DNA of 64,000 bases, from NCBI RefSeq assembly GCF_032854445.1, contig NC_088301.1, positions 11,406,281 through 11,470,280 of the forward strand, in the 5' to 3' direction. The notes under the pieces are model-generated. The model was not told the DNA's origin. It made no database searches and worked only from the letters and a program-made list of their open reading frames with translations. Position 1 is the first letter of the stretch. Every line of letters starts with the position of its first letter. Shown one piece after another: positions 61,455 to 64,000 of the stretch. A program made the position numbers and the translations under genes. Origin of the DNA: Liolophura sinensis (taxonomy: Eukaryota; Mollusca; Polyplacophora; Chitonida; Chitonidae).

Positions 61455-62680
61455 GTCTGACACCAATGAAACGAATGTACTTACCTAGCTCAGTCATGTA
61501 ATCATGGAAACTTCAAACAGATCAACCTAACTGCAAACTAGGAAAAGGGAATACAGAAACACCGCGTAAATGAACGCACCCTAAAACCAAAACGGAAATT
61601 AAGTATAAAGATCAATCATTAGGACATTCAACCAATCCATCGATCAAGCTGAGAAGTCCAAGCTGTCTGTGGTCTCCATTAGTTCGAATTATGGCGGAGA
61701 CCAATCGATCAGCCCGTTTTTTCCCCTGCGAAGACAACTGAGTACAGGGAGACAAACAAATTACTCATTGTGACAGCGAGCCCAGAGTCGCTGAATAGAG
61801 AGACTTTACCATTTAGTCTCAAGACGGCAAGCAGACAGATTTTACACTTTTGTGCACATTAATAAACCTAACGGTACTAAAATAGCAATAAACCACGAGG
61901 GGCCATATGGTGCTAAATACATCTTGATGAATCCATGTCCGGAGAAAGACAGTAGAATAGAAGACGAGAAGACTATCAACGTAAACAAAACAACAGGCAA
62001 GATCCAACTGAATTTCCTGAAATCCAACAGGACAATCAGTGCGGTGAAAAACATGAGGGCTTTGAATTTTATACACGGCGGCGGTCTTCTTTGTGGGAAA
62101 GAGGTGAGGGTGGGTGGCTAAGTGTGAGATGGGTTGGGTGAATGAATGTGAGAATGGGGGCGGGGATAAACCGGTGTATAGGCCTGGAGAAGCCCATGTA
62201 CTTTTCCTGCCACCTGACAAACCCCCTGCCACAAAGCCATAATGTCCTCTCCAGGCGACATTATGTCTGAGATAACAGCGCCAGCAAAGGAGACTGGGGC
62301 TGAATGAAAACAAGCTGTTATAACAGGAAGCCAGAGAAAAGAAAACTTTATCCGAATTGACGGAACAGATGAAGAAACGAGAAACGCCAGCACAAAAACG
62401 CCGTCACGGCAACGTACACATCGATTCTTCATACTGGTCCCTGCTTAGTGCTAATCCCTCACGATTGTCAAACGCCAACGCGCTCACCTGGTAATGCATA
62501 AGTGTAAGTTGAATATTTCCTCCCCCCCTTTTTTTTTACATAAGGGGTTCGTAAGAAATCGAGTGGAAATCATCGGAGAGAAGCCAATGTCTTCTTCATA
62601 ATATTTTAGTGGCTGCAGCACTTTGTCGGCCTGGACTCGCCCTGCTAAAAGAAGACACAGTATGTGAAGACACATCTAAT
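61455..62680. other. No gene supported
   Basis: Minus-strand frames 62313-61819, 62054-61842 and 62432-62118 are open. One reads as strongly hydrophobic, but none has a recognised motif or conserved splice partner. Confidence 0.4.
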
Positions 62681-62683
62681 GAC

Positions 62684-62740
62684 TGCTTGTCGTCATATGA
62701 CTGAAAAAGTGGTAAGTGCGATGTAAAAGCTCAAGCAAAC
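62684..62740 (+). mobile_element. SINE family B tail fragment
   Basis: GTCGTCATATGACTGAAAAA is followed by GTAAGTGCGATGTAAA, then CATACATA repeats. Confidence 0.65.
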
Positions 62741-62760
62741 ATACATACACACATACATAC

Positions 62761-62895
62761 TGTGGGGTTTGGTGTCATGTTCGCTATGGGGATTGGTGTA
62801 ATGGTCACTGTGGGGATTGGTATCATGTTCACTATGGGGATTGGTGTAATGGTCACTGTGGGGATTGGTGTCTTGTTCACTGGGGATAGGCATAA
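62761..62895. repeat. 24-base minisatellite with alternating variants
   Basis: Units TGGGGATTGGTGTAATGGTC-ACTG and TGGGGATTGGTATCATGTTC-ACTA alternate, a 48-base higher-order period, about five to six units. Confidence 0.93.
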
Positions 62896-62899
62896 TGTT

Positions 62900-63655
62900 C
62901 ATTAATGTTTAGTGTGATGACTGGTGTAATGCTTAATGTGGAGATGTATATATGGCACAAATGAGATTCCAGCAAGTATTTCGTGATTCAGATCTTCGAG
63001 AACCTGCAAGCTCATATGTAACCTCAGTAAGAATTTCCCTGTTCGAACAACGAAATATGAATGTGGCATTAACTTAGAATAAGCATGTTTGAGAACCGAT
63101 TGATGAATGTCATGCTAGCACGATTTCCGTTTAGGGATTGGTGTGATGTTGACTATTGGGATTAGTGTACACTTCAGACCGAAAAGTGGGCTAATAGATG
63201 GTCGGAGAGCCCCCTGGGGGTATAGGTCAGTCTGTCATACTGCCACATCTGTCATCCAGGCACCTTGCAAAGTCGATCCGCGATACCATAAGGGTTCATT
63301 GGCGATTTGAAATATCATTTATGGCAGCACCCTTGAGATACGACAATCATCCATTTACAACTGCCATTATGCACAGGGCTAACTTTGAAATGACTTGATA
63401 GAGGAGTATTGGAACTTGCTCTTGCACTGTAATTTGTACTTCACGTTAGTGTCAAGATTTAGATACTAAGTTTTTAAGGAAGCAACTGATGTGCCGCAGG
63501 GCAGATACACCAGACACATCACTTATCAAAGGGTTCGAACTAACACATGTAGATATGAAGATCTGTTTGAAAGGCCTGCATTCCATTATTGTTGATCTAA
63601 TAGGATTATTTGTCACTGTTAGGTGTGGTTGAGTATGCGTAATATATATGTTAAT
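62900..63655. other. No gene seen
   Basis: Intergenic. A stray diverged unit of the 24-base repeat (GGGATTGGTGTGATGTTGAC) appears at 63135. Nothing coding. Confidence 0.5.
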
Positions 63656-63660
63656 TCGCA

Positions 63661-63908
63661 TGAATTCACTCTGAATACATGAATGCATACTAATGCACTG
63701 TATACTTCATGTATGTGTACGAATGCACTATGTACTATATGTATGTGCATGAATGCACTGTACAGTACATTGAATGTACTGTATAATTGATGCATGCGCA
63801 TGACTGCACAATGTAGTTCATGTATGCACATGAATGCAGTGTATAGCATGTATATTTATATGAATTCACTGTATAGTACATGAATGAGTATGAATGTACT
63901 GCATAGCA
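63661..63908. repeat. Minisatellite, about 30-base unit
   Basis: Degenerate units of the form GAATGCACTATGTACTATAT-GTATGTGCAT repeat about eight times. Minus-strand His/Tyr/Ser-rich frames crossing it are artefacts. Confidence 0.88.
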
Positions 63909-64000
63909 CCAGTACACGTCGTTTGTTATATTGGAGGTCAGAGGTATTTCCGGAAGGTTGGGTCAGATGTTATCTTTTGCCAACTTGTGAACTGGCTGAT

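Overview
The window is animal nuclear DNA, most likely from a mollusc or another lophotrochozoan. Genes are split into short exons by long introns with GT-AG borders. Several tRNA-derived SINE families are present whose 3' tails (a TTGAGTACGGCGTAAAAC-like core followed by AAATA or CACT repeats) look like tails I associate with mollusc genomes. There are also (TA)n tracts, many minisatellites and a decayed LINE. I see no rRNA, no intact tRNA, no CRISPR array and no prokaryotic-style operon. Most short open frames are chance reads through SINEs, minisatellites or (TA)n.

Genes, left to right: (1) 1042-9127, plus strand, the last four coding exons of a cytosolic sulfotransferase; its first exons lie before the window. 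(2) 18500-15801, minus strand, a complete four-exon Tctex1-domain dynein light chain of 160 residues, visible only after splicing short exons. (3) 24571-34893, plus strand, a complete ten-exon trimethylguanosine synthase 1 (TGS1, about 1007 residues). Its eighth intron has the border and branch-site sequences of a minor-class U12 AT-AC intron. (4) 43145-44004, minus strand, the decayed 3' part of a non-LTR retrotransposon reverse transcriptase. (5) 58410-60837, plus strand, a decayed multi-exon gene combining a SWIM zinc finger, a YqaJ-type exonuclease domain and a PHD finger. Genes 2 and 3 are divergent, with about 6 kb between their start codons.

The rest is repeat-rich intergenic and intronic DNA. 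It includes a foldback of about 0.6 kb (11.6-12.2 kb), a SINE nested inside another SINE (37.7-38.3 kb), an apparent filled/empty insertion-site pair (44.0 kb and 49.2 kb), a 40-bp minisatellite interrupted by a SINE (53.7-55.0 kb), and a minisatellite with 162-bp higher-order units (57.0-57.7 kb).

The genes do not form a pathway. Sulfotransferase conjugates small molecules in the cytosol, the Tctex1 protein serves dynein or ciliary motors, and TGS1 hypermethylates the caps of small nuclear and nucleolar RNAs. I found no convincing new multi-gene system. The observations most worth a second look are the U12 intron in TGS1, the SWIM/YqaJ/PHD relic, the foldback and the SINE insertion histories.
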